Below, in pieces: positions 1 to 7,584 of a DNA stretch of 64,000 nt. Position numbers and translations under genes: made by a program. The stretch is taken from assembly GCF_018613415.1 (NCBI RefSeq), contig NZ_JAGGQG010000002.1, positions 496,001 to 560,000 on the forward strand, in the 5' to 3' direction. Numbering within the stretch: position 1 is the first letter of the stretch; each line of letters starts with the position of its first letter. The DNA is from Bacillus sp. ISL-18 (GTDB lineage Bacteria; Bacillota; Bacilli; Bacillales; Cytobacillaceae). Under the pieces are notes generated by a model, which saw nothing but the letters and a program-made list of their open reading frames with translations, was not told the DNA's origin and did not search any database.

Positions 1-372
1 ATCATTCTAACGACCTTTGCGCGGACAGGATATTTCCAGCGGGCTTTAAAGGCAGGAGTATGCGGTTATTTGTTAAAGGATAGCCCAAGTGAGGAGTTAG
101 CAAGTTCCATCCGAAATGTGATGGCGGGCCGGCGCATTTATGCGCCAGAATTAATGGATGATGTATATGGCGAAGAAAATCCATTAACGGACAGGGAAAA
201 AGAAGTGCTCGAGCTTGTGGCGGATGGGAAAAACACCAAAGAAATTGCGGAAACCCTCAGTATCAAAACAGGTACTGTCCGTAACTACATTTCGATTATC
301 TTAGACAAATTGGAAGTCAAAAACAGGATTGAAGCGATCACTCATTCAAAAGAAAAGGGCTGGTTTAAATGA
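1..372 (+). CDS. desR: DesR-type response regulator, C-terminal part (5' end outside window)
   Basis: This is the last 123 codons of a NarL/LuxR-family response regulator; the reading frame is open from base 1, so the receiver start lies upstream. Visible are the end of the receiver domain (TTFARTGYF, then the conserved Lys in GYLLKDSPSEEL) and a complete LuxR-type helix-turn-helix (LTDREKEVLELVADGKNTKEI ... SIKTGTVRNYI). The wording is almost that of B. subtilis DesR, the cold-shock regulator that activates the fatty-acid desaturase gene after phosphorylation by the membrane thermosensor kinase DesK. DesK would be expected upstream, outside the window. A strong hairpin terminator follows the stop directly, so this is the last gene of its transcript. 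The assignment to DesR rather than another NarL member rests on remembered sequence similarity. Confidence 0.85.
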   Translation: MILTTFARTGYFQRALKAGVCGYLLKDSPSEELASSIRNVMAGRRIYAPELMDDVYGEENPLTDREKEVLELVADGKNTKEIAETLSIKTGTVRNYISIILDKLEVKNRIEAITHSKEKGWFK

Positions 373-400
373 GGTGTATTCCGAGGAATACACCTTTTTT
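373..400 (+). terminator. Rho-independent terminator after desR
   Basis: A perfect 10-bp stem GGTGTATTCC / GGAATACACC with a 2-base loop is followed by six T. It begins right after the desR stop codon. Confidence 0.9.
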
Positions 401-416
401 GCGAGCTTCTAGCCTC

Positions 417-1262
417 TTACTCAATGGCGGTTTGAAATCTATCTAAAAAGTTTTTGATATACTCAAATACTTCAAATGGACGTTCCTCTGGTACAGCATG
501 TCCGGTTTCTTTTAATACGATTAGCTCGGAATTGGCTAAATCTTTATGCAGCTGCTCTCCTACCTTAAGAGGCATGGATTTATCATGATCACCCCAAATT
601 AATAAACATGGTGTTTTGATTTGCTGAAGCACTTCAACGGGAAGATCGCCTTCCCGATCTCTAATCATTCTGGTCAGAGCTCTGAATATTTCATCTTGTA
701 AAAAAGGCTGAAGATAGCCGTTGATCATTTCCTCATTAATGATGGAATGATTATATAAGGCATCCTGCAGATTCTTCCTCACTCCCGTCCGCGCGAAATA
801 GTATTTAACAAAGCGATGGAAATAAGGTAAATAGCTAGTTAAGATTAAAGGTAATTTAAATCGCTTTAAATAGGCGGAGCTGCAAAGGAGAATCGCTTTA
901 TCCGCAATATCCGGCATCATATGTAGGATATTGAGAACAATTTGGCCCCCCATTGAATGGCCGATAAAGGTCATTTTTTTAAGACCTAAAGATTCTGTTA
1001 ATTGGATAACGGTTTGAGCAAGGTTTTTATAGGAATACACATACTGATTGCATTTCTCGCTTTTACCAAATGGAGGGAGATCGATAGATAAAACCTGAAA
1101 ATCTTTTTTTAACAATGAAATTAAATGGCGAAAGGTAAAGGTGGAAGAAAGAAATCCATGTAATAAAACAAACGTTTTATTCGCTGTTTGATGGGGATAA
1201 AATTCATAATAAACATTAATATTATTTACGGTCTGATAACCGGTAAAAGCTGCCTGCTCCAT
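417..1262 (-). CDS. Alpha/beta-fold hydrolase (YugF-like)
   Basis: A 281-residue cytoplasmic alpha/beta hydrolase. The sequence shows the oxyanion-loop motif LLHGFLS near residue 33, the nucleophile elbow GHSMGG near residue 100, a candidate acid in IWGDHDKS and a catalytic His in KETGHAVPEE, so the triad looks complete. Length and motif spacing suit the YugF/esterase-like group; the substrate cannot be told from sequence. The ATG is preceded by AGGAGG at good spacing. It is convergent with desR and stands alone. No signal peptide is visible. Alternatives within the fold are a haloperoxidase-like enzyme or a hydrolase of lipid or aromatic ring-cleavage products. Confidence 0.8.
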   Translation of the reverse strand: MEQAAFTGYQTVNNINVYYEFYPHQTANKTFVLLHGFLSSTFTFRHLISLLKKDFQVLSIDLPPFGKSEKCNQYVYSYKNLAQTVIQLTESLGLKKMTFIGHSMGGQIVLNILHMMPDIADKAILLCSSAYLKRFKLPLILTSYLPYFHRFVKYYFARTGVRKNLQDALYNHSIINEEMINGYLQPFLQDEIFRALTRMIRDREGDLPVEVLQQIKTPCLLIWGDHDKSMPLKVGEQLHKDLANSELIVLKETGHAVPEERPFEVFEYIKNFLDRFQTAIE

Positions 1263-1416
1263 ACATCATTCCTCCTGCTCCACATAAAATAGTTGCCTTT
1301 AATTTTCCCCACACCCTGAAAGAAATACTACAAGATGCATGAAGAAAATATTAGGAAAACAGGTTAAAAGATTAAAAAAACAGTTGTCCACGATATGTAT
1401 ACAAATGTCTTTTGAT

Positions 1417-1429
1417 GGTGCCTGACACC
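1417..1429. repeat. Short palindromic intergenic motif GGTGCCTGACACC
   Basis: A 13-bp inverted repeat (GGTG-N5-CACC, with an almost symmetric centre) in the gap between two divergently placed genes. I recall this motif, or its complement GGTGTCAGGCACC, as frequent in intergenic DNA of Bacillaceae. I see one copy in this window. Confidence 0.4.
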
Positions 1430-1466
1430 AAAAAATAAATTTTTTCGAAAAAGTGAAATAAAGTGT

Positions 1467-1495
1467 TTGAATTTTTAGAAAACTCCATGTATAAT
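1467..1495 (+). promoter_or_regulatory. SigA-type promoter of the IDEAL-domain gene
   Basis: TTGAAT (1467-1472), 17-bp spacer, TATAAT (1490-1495). Transcription would start near 1502, leaving a short leader that carries AAGGAG (1508-1513). The position rules out the upstream in-frame GTG at 1463 as the real start. Confidence 0.75.
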
Positions 1496-1522
1496 GAAAA
1501 AAAGCTCAAGGAGTTGATTTCC

Positions 1523-1717
1523 ATGGAAAAGAAATTATTAAATTCACCACAACATTCGGATGAGAATCAAGATGCTGTTATTGCTGAGATGTTCCTAAAC
1601 AATGCCCTGCTTGAATTTAAAAGGGAGAATATCCGAAAGGAAATCGACCAGACATTACAAAATGGGGATAAAGAATTGTTCCTTAAGTTAACAGAAGAGC
1701 TAAAGTTAATTTCTTAA
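1523..1717 (+). CDS. IDEAL-domain protein (64 aa)
   Basis: A small acidic/basic soluble protein ending in an IDEAL-type domain (ENIRKEIDQTLQNGDKELFLKLTEEL). This domain of Bacillus proteins is also found at the end of ComK-related and antirepressor-like small proteins and is thought to mediate protein contacts. The upstream in-frame GTG at 1463 would give 84 residues, but the -35/-10 promoter lies inside that extension. The ATG at 1523 has AAGGAG nine bases upstream, so I take it as the start. A hairpin terminator follows, making this a single-gene unit. The function of this copy is unknown. Confidence 0.7.
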   Translation: MEKKLLNSPQHSDENQDAVIAEMFLNNALLEFKRENIRKEIDQTLQNGDKELFLKLTEELKLIS

Positions 1718-1751
1718 TTCATTACTAACGTAATCAAATATCACAAAGGGC

Positions 1752-1785
1752 AGCCCTATCCTTTAACTGGATAAGGGCTTCTTTC
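1752..1785 (+). terminator. Terminator after the IDEAL-domain gene
   Basis: Imperfect stem AGCCCTATCC / GGATAAGGGCT (one bulged base), followed by a T-rich stretch. Confidence 0.7.
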
Positions 1786-1904
1786 TGGTTTCTGATTAAT
1801 ATGGTATCGTTTAATGGATAGTTGTTTATAGGGATTAATTACAGATAAAATCTTTTCCTTTGTGTTAATTTGCAAAACCAATAAAAATAGAGCTGGGGGA
1901 TACC

Positions 1905-2558
1905 ATGGATACTAATTTCAATTTGTATTTAATAAGACATGGTGAAACATATTTAAATCGATATAAAAAAATGCAAGGCTGGGCGGACAGTCCACTAACT
2001 GAGGAAGGGAAAGCTGTTGCTGCCGAAACGGGTAAGAGATTAGCCGCTGTTCCTTTCGATCGTGTATATACAAGTGATTCCGGGAGAACGGTTGAAACTG
2101 CTGAATTAATCCTTCAACAAAATAATTACCAGAATCATTTGGTGATAAATAGGAGAAAAGCCTTTCGAGAGAGTTTTTTTGGAAGCTTTGAGGGAGAATA
2201 TTCTGAAGTTGTTTTTCGAAAAATAGCCGAAGAAAATAACTGTTCAAGCACGAAAGAATTGTTTCAAAACCATAATCTAGAAGATGTAATGAATTTTTTT
2301 AAAAAGTCAGACCCATTTCATCATGCTGAAGATTACAAAGAACTGTGGGGACGGATAGAAAACGGCTTAAATGAGATTGTCTCTAGTAGTCAACGTCATA
2401 ATGAAAACATTTTACTTGTAACACATGGCGTTATCATAAGAAATATCATTAGTAAACTTTCTAACGAATTTGATAAGGGAATGGATATTAAAAATTCGAG
2501 TGTTTCTGTATTAAAATATACAAATAACATGTTCGAAGTTGTTTCCTTTAATCAATAG
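1905..2558 (+). CDS. Histidine phosphatase family protein (phosphoglycerate mutase-like)
   Basis: A 217-residue member of the branch 1 histidine phosphatase superfamily. The N-terminus has the signature LIRHGETYLN with the phospho-acceptor His, followed by GWADSPLTEEG and the Arg-containing YTSDSGRTVETA. The second catalytic His lies in LVTHGVIIRN near residue 178. These enzymes move or remove phosphate from small metabolites; this short, cofactor-type protein is more likely a broad phosphatase than the glycolytic mutase. The ATG has a GGGGGA-type ribosome site. It stands 45 bp upstream of the nucleotidyltransferase gene on the same strand, so the two may be co-transcribed. Confidence 0.8.
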   Translation: MDTNFNLYLIRHGETYLNRYKKMQGWADSPLTEEGKAVAAETGKRLAAVPFDRVYTSDSGRTVETAELILQQNNYQNHLVINRRKAFRESFFGSFEGEYSEVVFRKIAEENNCSSTKELFQNHNLEDVMNFFKKSDPFHHAEDYKELWGRIENGLNEIVSSSQRHNENILLVTHGVIIRNIISKLSNEFDKGMDIKNSSVSVLKYTNNMFEVVSFNQ

Positions 2559-2603
2559 TAGATTAAACAAAATCGAAAGAGACTGATTTATGGAGAAAGT
2601 ATC

Positions 2604-3374
2604 GTGAAAGAAAGGATCATTGAGGAATTAAAAAGAATTGAGCAGGAATTCGATGTAAAAATATGCTTCGCCGTTGAGGCAGGAAGCAGGGCATGGGGCA
2701 CTTCTTCACAGCATAGTGATTACGATATCCGGTTCATTTATATTCATAAAAAAGATTGGTATTTATCAATTGATCAAAAACGTGATGTCATTGAGGAGCC
2801 GATAAATGACCAACTTGATTTAAATGGATGGGATTTGCGGAAAGCCCTCCAGTTATTTAAAAAGTCAAATCCCTCCTTGTTGGAATGGCTTCATTCTGAA
2901 ATCGTTTATTATCAAGCTTTTTCACTACTTGAAAAAATGAAGGTACTAGAAAATGAAATATTCCAACCCAAGGCGTCCCTATTTCATTATTTAAATATGG
3001 CCAAAGGGAATTATCGGATTGGTTCTCAAACTAAACCGATAAACAGTAAGCGCTATCTAAATATCATTCGCCCTATCTTAGCCGCCATGTGGATTGAAAA
3101 ATATAACAACTTTCCTCCAAATGAGCTTCCACAAATAATGGAGGATTTGGTTAGGGAGAAAGAAGTAAAGTGGGAGATTCATAAACTGATCAAAAACAAA
3201 ATAAATCAGGATGACCCCTATATTAAACTTAATTTCCCTATTATTCATGACTTCATTGATAAAGAAATGAACGATCTGGAGGAATATGCCGAGAATTTGA
3301 TTGTAACAACAAGGGACTATACCGATAAGTTAAATGTGTTGTTTAGAAAAATGCTGGAGGAAGTGTGGTCCTAA
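2604..3374 (+). CDS. Predicted nucleotidyltransferase, DNA polymerase beta superfamily (YcgL/RlaP-like)
   Basis: A 256-residue protein whose N-terminus carries the minimal nucleotidyltransferase core: GSRAWGTSS followed by HSDYDIRFIYI, the G-S and D-x-D pattern that binds NTP and metal. The long C-terminal half has the PF10127-type pattern (NPSLLEWLHS, then MAKGNYR and RYLNIIRPILAAMWI). Members of this group include B. subtilis YcgL; some phage and bacterial members act on RNA, but the substrate is unknown here. I use the GTG at 2604, which has GAGAAAG upstream. It is close behind the histidine phosphatase gene. Confidence 0.75.
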   Translation: MKERIIEELKRIEQEFDVKICFAVEAGSRAWGTSSQHSDYDIRFIYIHKKDWYLSIDQKRDVIEEPINDQLDLNGWDLRKALQLFKKSNPSLLEWLHSEIVYYQAFSLLEKMKVLENEIFQPKASLFHYLNMAKGNYRIGSQTKPINSKRYLNIIRPILAAMWIEKYNNFPPNELPQIMEDLVREKEVKWEIHKLIKNKINQDDPYIKLNFPIIHDFIDKEMNDLEEYAENLIVTTRDYTDKLNVLFRKMLEEVWS

Positions 3375-3409
3375 TCCTAGTCTGATTTTTACAACCCCCC
3401 CAATGAATG

Positions 3410-4072
3410 TCATAACTTAAGTCCATCATTTGATGGCTTTTTTTTGTAGGAAATTACATTTTGTGTGCTAACCCTTTCCTTTACTCCTTTAAAAATCTTA
3501 AGAGAACGCTGGAAAATAGGGCTTTGAATGAAGGTATAAATAAAAGTAGCCATAAAAACAGGGCCTCCTAGAAAAAGACCGATCACTAAAACAAAACTTT
3601 CAACAATGACCCTGGCCTTGCTGACAGATAACCCGGTTTTGTCTGATAACGACAGCATAAAGCCATCACGCGGACCGGCACCAATTCCCGCAGCAACATA
3701 CATTCCTCCACCTATTCCAGTTATAATGATACCAGAGAGAAGAATTAGATAATCAATCCAAGTATTGGTTGCCTTTGGCAGGATGTCCAGCCAAAGGAAG
3801 AAATCCATAATGGGTCCAATACACAAGGCATTTAAGATTGTTCCAATGCTAATATAACTTCTGGCAATAAATAAGGAGATGAAGATTAGCACCAAACCAC
3901 AAATAACACCCCAAGTCCCAATGGTTAAACCAAAATGCTGATAAAGGGCAACATTTAATACTTCCCACGGATGTAATCCAATATATTTTACTTTTACAGC
4001 TATAGCGTTGCCTAAGCCAAAAAAGGTTAATCCTAAAAAGAATAGACAATATTGAAATAATTTCAATTCCAC
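3410..4072 (-). CDS. yczE: YczE/YitT-family integral membrane protein
   Basis: A 220-residue polytopic membrane protein with about five hydrophobic segments (near residues 5-27, 45-70, 77-100, 107-130 and 160-182). The motif GAGPRDGFMLSLS in the fourth segment region is typical of the YczE/YyaS family (COG2364). B. subtilis YczE is needed for bacillaene/surfactin-related production by an unclear route, and the general function is unknown. The GTG start has GGAGG upstream. It is divergent from the aminotransferase gene at 4235, with a shared AT-rich 160-bp region between them. Confidence 0.75.
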   Translation of the reverse strand: MELKLFQYCLFFLGLTFFGLGNAIAVKVKYIGLHPWEVLNVALYQHFGLTIGTWGVICGLVLIFISLFIARSYISIGTILNALCIGPIMDFFLWLDILPKATNTWIDYLILLSGIIITGIGGGMYVAAGIGAGPRDGFMLSLSDKTGLSVSKARVIVESFVLVIGLFLGGPVFMATFIYTFIQSPIFQRSLKIFKGVKERVSTQNVISYKKKPSNDGLKL

Positions 4073-4234
4073 AAACCTCCAGTAAATAACAATTCTGAAT
4101 ATTAAAAACCCACTCTAAAAATCTTAAGATATCTATCGAATATAATCAATGGTTAAATTTAAAATGATTACTATAATCAGAAATATGTTAAAATAATTAA
4201 AATTATAAAAAGTAAACAATTAGAGGGGATGTCT

Positions 4235-5416
4235 ATGAATCTCATCGGTTCGGAAAAACTTCAAAAAATGTCAGCTAGTATCTTTCAGGAAGTGGCTGAT
4301 CGGAAAATGGCGGCAATGAAAAAGGGCAAAGAGGTCATTGATCTTAGTGTCGGGAGTCCGGACTTTCCTCCACCGCCCTATGTCGTTGATGCATTAGTTG
4401 AATCTGTTCAAGATACCAGTAAATATGGCTATACATTGAAGGGAATACCGGAATTCAATGAGGCGGTATGTTATTTTTATAAGCAGCGTTATGGTGTTGA
4501 GTTAGACCATGCTACAGAAGTGCTGCAGTTGATGGGTTCACAAGATGGTTTAGCCCATTTGGCCACTGCGATTATTAACCCTGGGGACTATGTTTTAGTA
4601 CCTGATCCCGGTTATCCAATTTACGAGGCGAGTGTCAATTTGGCGGGAGGAGTCATCTACCCAATGCCCCTGCTGGCAGAAAATCGATTTTTACCAAACT
4701 TAAATGATATTCCTCTAGAGGTAGTACAGAAAACTAAAATGATGATTATAAGTTATCCTGGAAATCCAGTTACCGCATTGGCGGATAAAGGATTTTTTGA
4801 AGATGTTATCTCGTTTGCAAGGACTCATAATATTTTAGTAGTTCATGATTTTGCCTATTCAGAATTGATTTTTGACCATCATCCACAGATTAGTTTTATG
4901 GCTGTTCCTGGAGCCAAAGAAGTAGGAATCGAGTTTAACTCACTTTCGAAAACATTTAATATGGCCGGCTGCCGGATTGGGTATGTGGTTGGTAATGAGG
5001 AAGCAATCAATTTATTAGCAACCTTTAAATCGAATATTGATTACGGAGTTTTTTATCCCATTCAACAAGCAGCTGTGAAAGCTTTAACTTCTGATTTCTC
5101 CTATTTACAGGAGCAGGTAAAGGAATATGAGCTTCGAAGGGAAGCACTGGTTGAAGGACTTAAGAAAAGCGGCTGGCAGGTCGCAAAGTCTCCAGCAACG
5201 ATGTTTGTATGGGCAAAGATTCCGGAGGGTTGGACGTCCCGTCAATTTGCCTTTGAATTAATTGATCAAGCTGGTGTAGCTGTAATCCCGGGTGATGCTT
5301 TCGGTTCACTAGGAGAAGGCTATGTCCGCATTGCACTTGTTCAGCCGTCCGAGGTGCTTTCTAGAGCGGCTGAACGGATTGAACAATTTTTAGCGGATCG
5401 TTTAATTGAAAAATAG
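4235..5416 (+). CDS. Class I/II PLP-dependent aminotransferase (DapL/aspartate transaminase-like)
   Basis: A 393-residue fold-type I PLP enzyme. It shows the substrate-side GSPDFPPPPYV near residue 40, PGYPIYEAS near 130, SYPGNPVTA near 175, the Asp/Tyr pair HDFAYSEL and the Schiff-base Lys in SLSKTFNMAGCRIGY near 237. The layout resembles LL-diaminopimelate aminotransferase and related transaminases; the exact amino donor is not decided by sequence. An ATG at 4229 overlaps the ribosome site GAGGGG, so the ATG at 4235, six bases from it, is the better start. It is divergent from yczE, which may point to a shared regulator. Confidence 0.8.
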   Translation: MNLIGSEKLQKMSASIFQEVADRKMAAMKKGKEVIDLSVGSPDFPPPPYVVDALVESVQDTSKYGYTLKGIPEFNEAVCYFYKQRYGVELDHATEVLQLMGSQDGLAHLATAIINPGDYVLVPDPGYPIYEASVNLAGGVIYPMPLLAENRFLPNLNDIPLEVVQKTKMMIISYPGNPVTALADKGFFEDVISFARTHNILVVHDFAYSELIFDHHPQISFMAVPGAKEVGIEFNSLSKTFNMAGCRIGYVVGNEEAINLLATFKSNIDYGVFYPIQQAAVKALTSDFSYLQEQVKEYELRREALVEGLKKSGWQVAKSPATMFVWAKIPEGWTSRQFAFELIDQAGVAVIPGDAFGSLGEGYVRIALVQPSEVLSRAAERIEQFLADRLIEK

Positions 5417-5517
5417 GATAGTTATCGTATCTAGCAATGCACATACTTTTTTACTTGTTGGTCAAAAAACTAATATTTCTTCTATAAACATCCATGTAAA
5501 CATATATTTTTAAAAAA

Positions 5518-5543
5518 AGACCTTCAGCCCTTGAAGGTCTTTT
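5518..5543 (+). terminator. Terminator after the aminotransferase
   Basis: 9-bp perfect stem AGACCTTCA / TGAAGGTCT with a 5-base loop, ending in T's and preceded by a run of A. Confidence 0.8.
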
Positions 5544-5571
5544 ACTTTGATAATGAAAGAGGGATACCGCC

Positions 5572-6021
5572 ATGCCAAGTGAAATACAACATGTAGAATT
5601 AGCTATCCCGATTGAGGTCATATGGGACTTTATTCGAGATGAAAACAATTGGGCACCACTTGTCCCAGGGTATATTCAACATCAAAAAGTGAATGACCGG
5701 CAAATTAGCTGGGTGTTTAAAAGCGACCTTGGGATTGTCAAAAAAAAGGTCACTTTGCTAATTGATATTAAGGAGTGGAACGAACCAAGTAAGGTAAGCT
5801 TTGAATTAAGGCGAAAGAACGAAAAGTACCTGGGAGAAGGATACTTTGAAGCAAAAGCCCTCAACAAAAATAAAACCCTCCTGACAGGTTTTCTAGATAT
5901 AAATGCAACAGGACCAATGGGTACACTGGCAAATACCCTGTTTAATAAAGCTGTTAATCTATCTGATGAAGAGGTAGCAGCCGCCATATCTTCCAAACTC
6001 GAAGAATTTAGCAATAAGTAG
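5572..6021 (+). CDS. SRPBCC superfamily protein, CoxG-like
   Basis: A 149-residue protein with the START/SRPBCC pattern of the CoxG family: an opening beta strand then PIEVIWDFIRDENNWAPLVPGY, several amphipathic strands, and a C-terminal helix (LANTLFNKAVNLSDEEVAAAI). CoxG was named from carbon monoxide dehydrogenase clusters, but Bacillus copies occur without one, and none is seen here. It may bind a hydrophobic ligand; the role is unknown. The ATG has GAAAGAGGG upstream. A terminator separates it from the aminotransferase, so it is its own unit. Confidence 0.7.
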   Translation: MPSEIQHVELAIPIEVIWDFIRDENNWAPLVPGYIQHQKVNDRQISWVFKSDLGIVKKKVTLLIDIKEWNEPSKVSFELRRKNEKYLGEGYFEAKALNKNKTLLTGFLDINATGPMGTLANTLFNKAVNLSDEEVAAAISSKLEEFSNK

Positions 6022-6073
6022 ATACTAAAGCCTCATCCCTCTATGATGTTGTGGCTTTTTTTGATAAAACTTG

Positions 6074-6098
6074 GTTTTAATTACCGCTGAATGGGTAA
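6074..6098 (+). promoter_or_regulatory. Possible SigB-type promoter before the cadherin-like gene
   Basis: GTTTTA (6074-6079), 13-bp spacer, GGGTAA (6093-6098), resembling the SigB consensus GTTTAA-N13/14-GGGTAT with two changes. It lies about 100 bp upstream of the start codon of the secreted protein gene. Sequence match only. Confidence 0.3.
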
Positions 6099-6201
6099 TT
6101 ACTTTGAAGAGTGAACATCTCTCTTAAAAATTAAGATATTCTTAAGCATCCAATGGTAAAGTTAGTCCAAAATCACTTAGTTAAAAGTGGGAGGATTAAC
6201 A

Positions 6202-7413
6202 ATGCTAACAAAGATACCAAAAAAAGGCCGTAACGCGGTCTTAATTGTTTCATTACTTGGTCTGGGAACTGGATACAATCTGCCAGCAACCGTCTATGCT
6301 GAAGGGGTAACCCAAGTAACCCAAACAACAAATACACTCGCTAAATTAGAAATCGAAGGAGTCAAGCTCGACAAAGATTTCTCAGCAGAAAATAATCAAT
6401 ATACAGCTGCAGTAGATAACGAAACAGACTCGATTCATCTACTTGTTGAAGGAACCAATGACAATTCAATCATTAGTATAAATGGCAAAACCATTACAGG
6501 CGGCACCTTTGAGCAATACTCACTGCAAGCTGGGCAAAATATCTTCCTTGTCACTGTGAAGGATCCTATCAGCAATCTTACAAATACTTATACGTTAATG
6601 GTTACTAGAAAGCAAAATAACCAGAATCAGCTTAAAGATATTAAACTGTCAACAGGGAAGCTTTCACCTGCTTTTTCACCTACAGTGACTGATTATTCTG
6701 TTCAACTCCCGAATGCTGCCTCAACGATAACGGTGCTGCCAACTGCTGCTGTAAATTTAGCTGAAATTGAAGTGAATGGGGAAGAAGTGACACAAAAAGG
6801 CGTATTAGTAAATGTTCCGGTGGGAAAATCAGATATCCGTATCGTAGTAACCGCTGAGAATGGAGCAAAGTTAAGATATACAATTCATGTCGAACGCCAA
6901 GATACATCCACAGGAAATGGCACTGTTCCAGCGCAAACTGGAAGTAATGGATCAGCGCAAACTGGAAGTAATGGATCAAGACCAAATGGAAGTAACAGTA
7001 TAACGAAAAATGGCAGCGGACTCTCAACTCAGACTGGCAGCACCTTTCCAACACCAACTGCCAGAACAAACACGAATTCTTCTCAACTTGCCTCTACCCA
7101 GCAGAGTACAGCAGGGACCGCCCAAAAAACAACCAGGGCTGCCCTTTCAAAACTAACCGTATCTGAAGGAACCTGGGACAGTTCATTTACTTCAAGCGAG
7201 TATACTTACCATGTGGCTGTTGCAAGTGATACTAAGACCGTTACGATAAATCCAACGGCAAGTTATAACAGTTCCGAAATTTCGATCGAAGGAGGCACTA
7301 GCAAAACCATCCAGTTAGATGACGACAATAAAACTGTTATATCAGTAGTGGTAACCTATAATAATACCGACCGGAAAACCTATGTATTAGTTTTTGATAG
7401 AGCAGAGAATTAA
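6202..7413 (+). CDS. Secreted protein with three cadherin-like beta-sandwich domains
   Basis: A 403-residue exported protein. The N-terminus is a signal peptide (basic KIPKKGRN, hydrophobic VLIVSLLGLG, likely cleavage after VYA). Three repeats of the cadherin-like beta-sandwich type (PF12733-like) follow, near residues 33-115, 120-208 and 310-400, each opening with a Leu-rich 'L..L..S.G.L.P.FS' strand and ending in 'YT(L/I)xVxR'. Between the second and third lies a Ser/Gly/Asn/Thr-rich linker with tandem AQTGSNGS units. There is no LPXTG, SLH or other anchor, so the protein is probably released or loosely bound. The GTG at 6187 overlaps the ribosome site GGGAGG, hence ATG 6202. Such domains occur in carbohydrate- or surface-binding proteins; the ligand is unknown. 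Confidence 0.75.
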   Translation: MLTKIPKKGRNAVLIVSLLGLGTGYNLPATVYAEGVTQVTQTTNTLAKLEIEGVKLDKDFSAENNQYTAAVDNETDSIHLLVEGTNDNSIISINGKTITGGTFEQYSLQAGQNIFLVTVKDPISNLTNTYTLMVTRKQNNQNQLKDIKLSTGKLSPAFSPTVTDYSVQLPNAASTITVLPTAAVNLAEIEVNGEEVTQKGVLVNVPVGKSDIRIVVTAENGAKLRYTIHVERQDTSTGNGTVPAQTGSNGSAQTGSNGSRPNGSNSITKNGSGLSTQTGSTFPTPTARTNTNSSQLASTQQSTAGTAQKTTRAALSKLTVSEGTWDSSFTSSEYTYHVAVASDTKTVTINPTASYNSSEISIEGGTSKTIQLDDDNKTVISVVVTYNNTDRKTYVLVFDRAEN

Positions 7414-7440
7414 TGGGAAACCTATTTCATGAATGGGAAT

Positions 7441-7477
7441 AAACCTGAAAAAACTCCAGTCAGGTTTATTTTTTTTA
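7441..7477 (+). terminator. Terminator after the cadherin-like gene
   Basis: 8-bp stem AAACCTGA / TCAGGTTT followed by A and eight T. Confidence 0.8.
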
Positions 7478-7584
7478 GAAAAAATAGAAAAGCGAGAAAA
7501 AATATTTAACATGATTCGAAAAGATATGTTATATTTATATATAAAAAATTTAGTGAATCTTTTGAATAAGGGGAAGGTGATAGA

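Noticed and set aside
6680-7069. 129-codon minus-strand frame inside the cadherin-like gene
   Set aside because: Shadow of a repetitive low-complexity coding region; no ribosome site or family.
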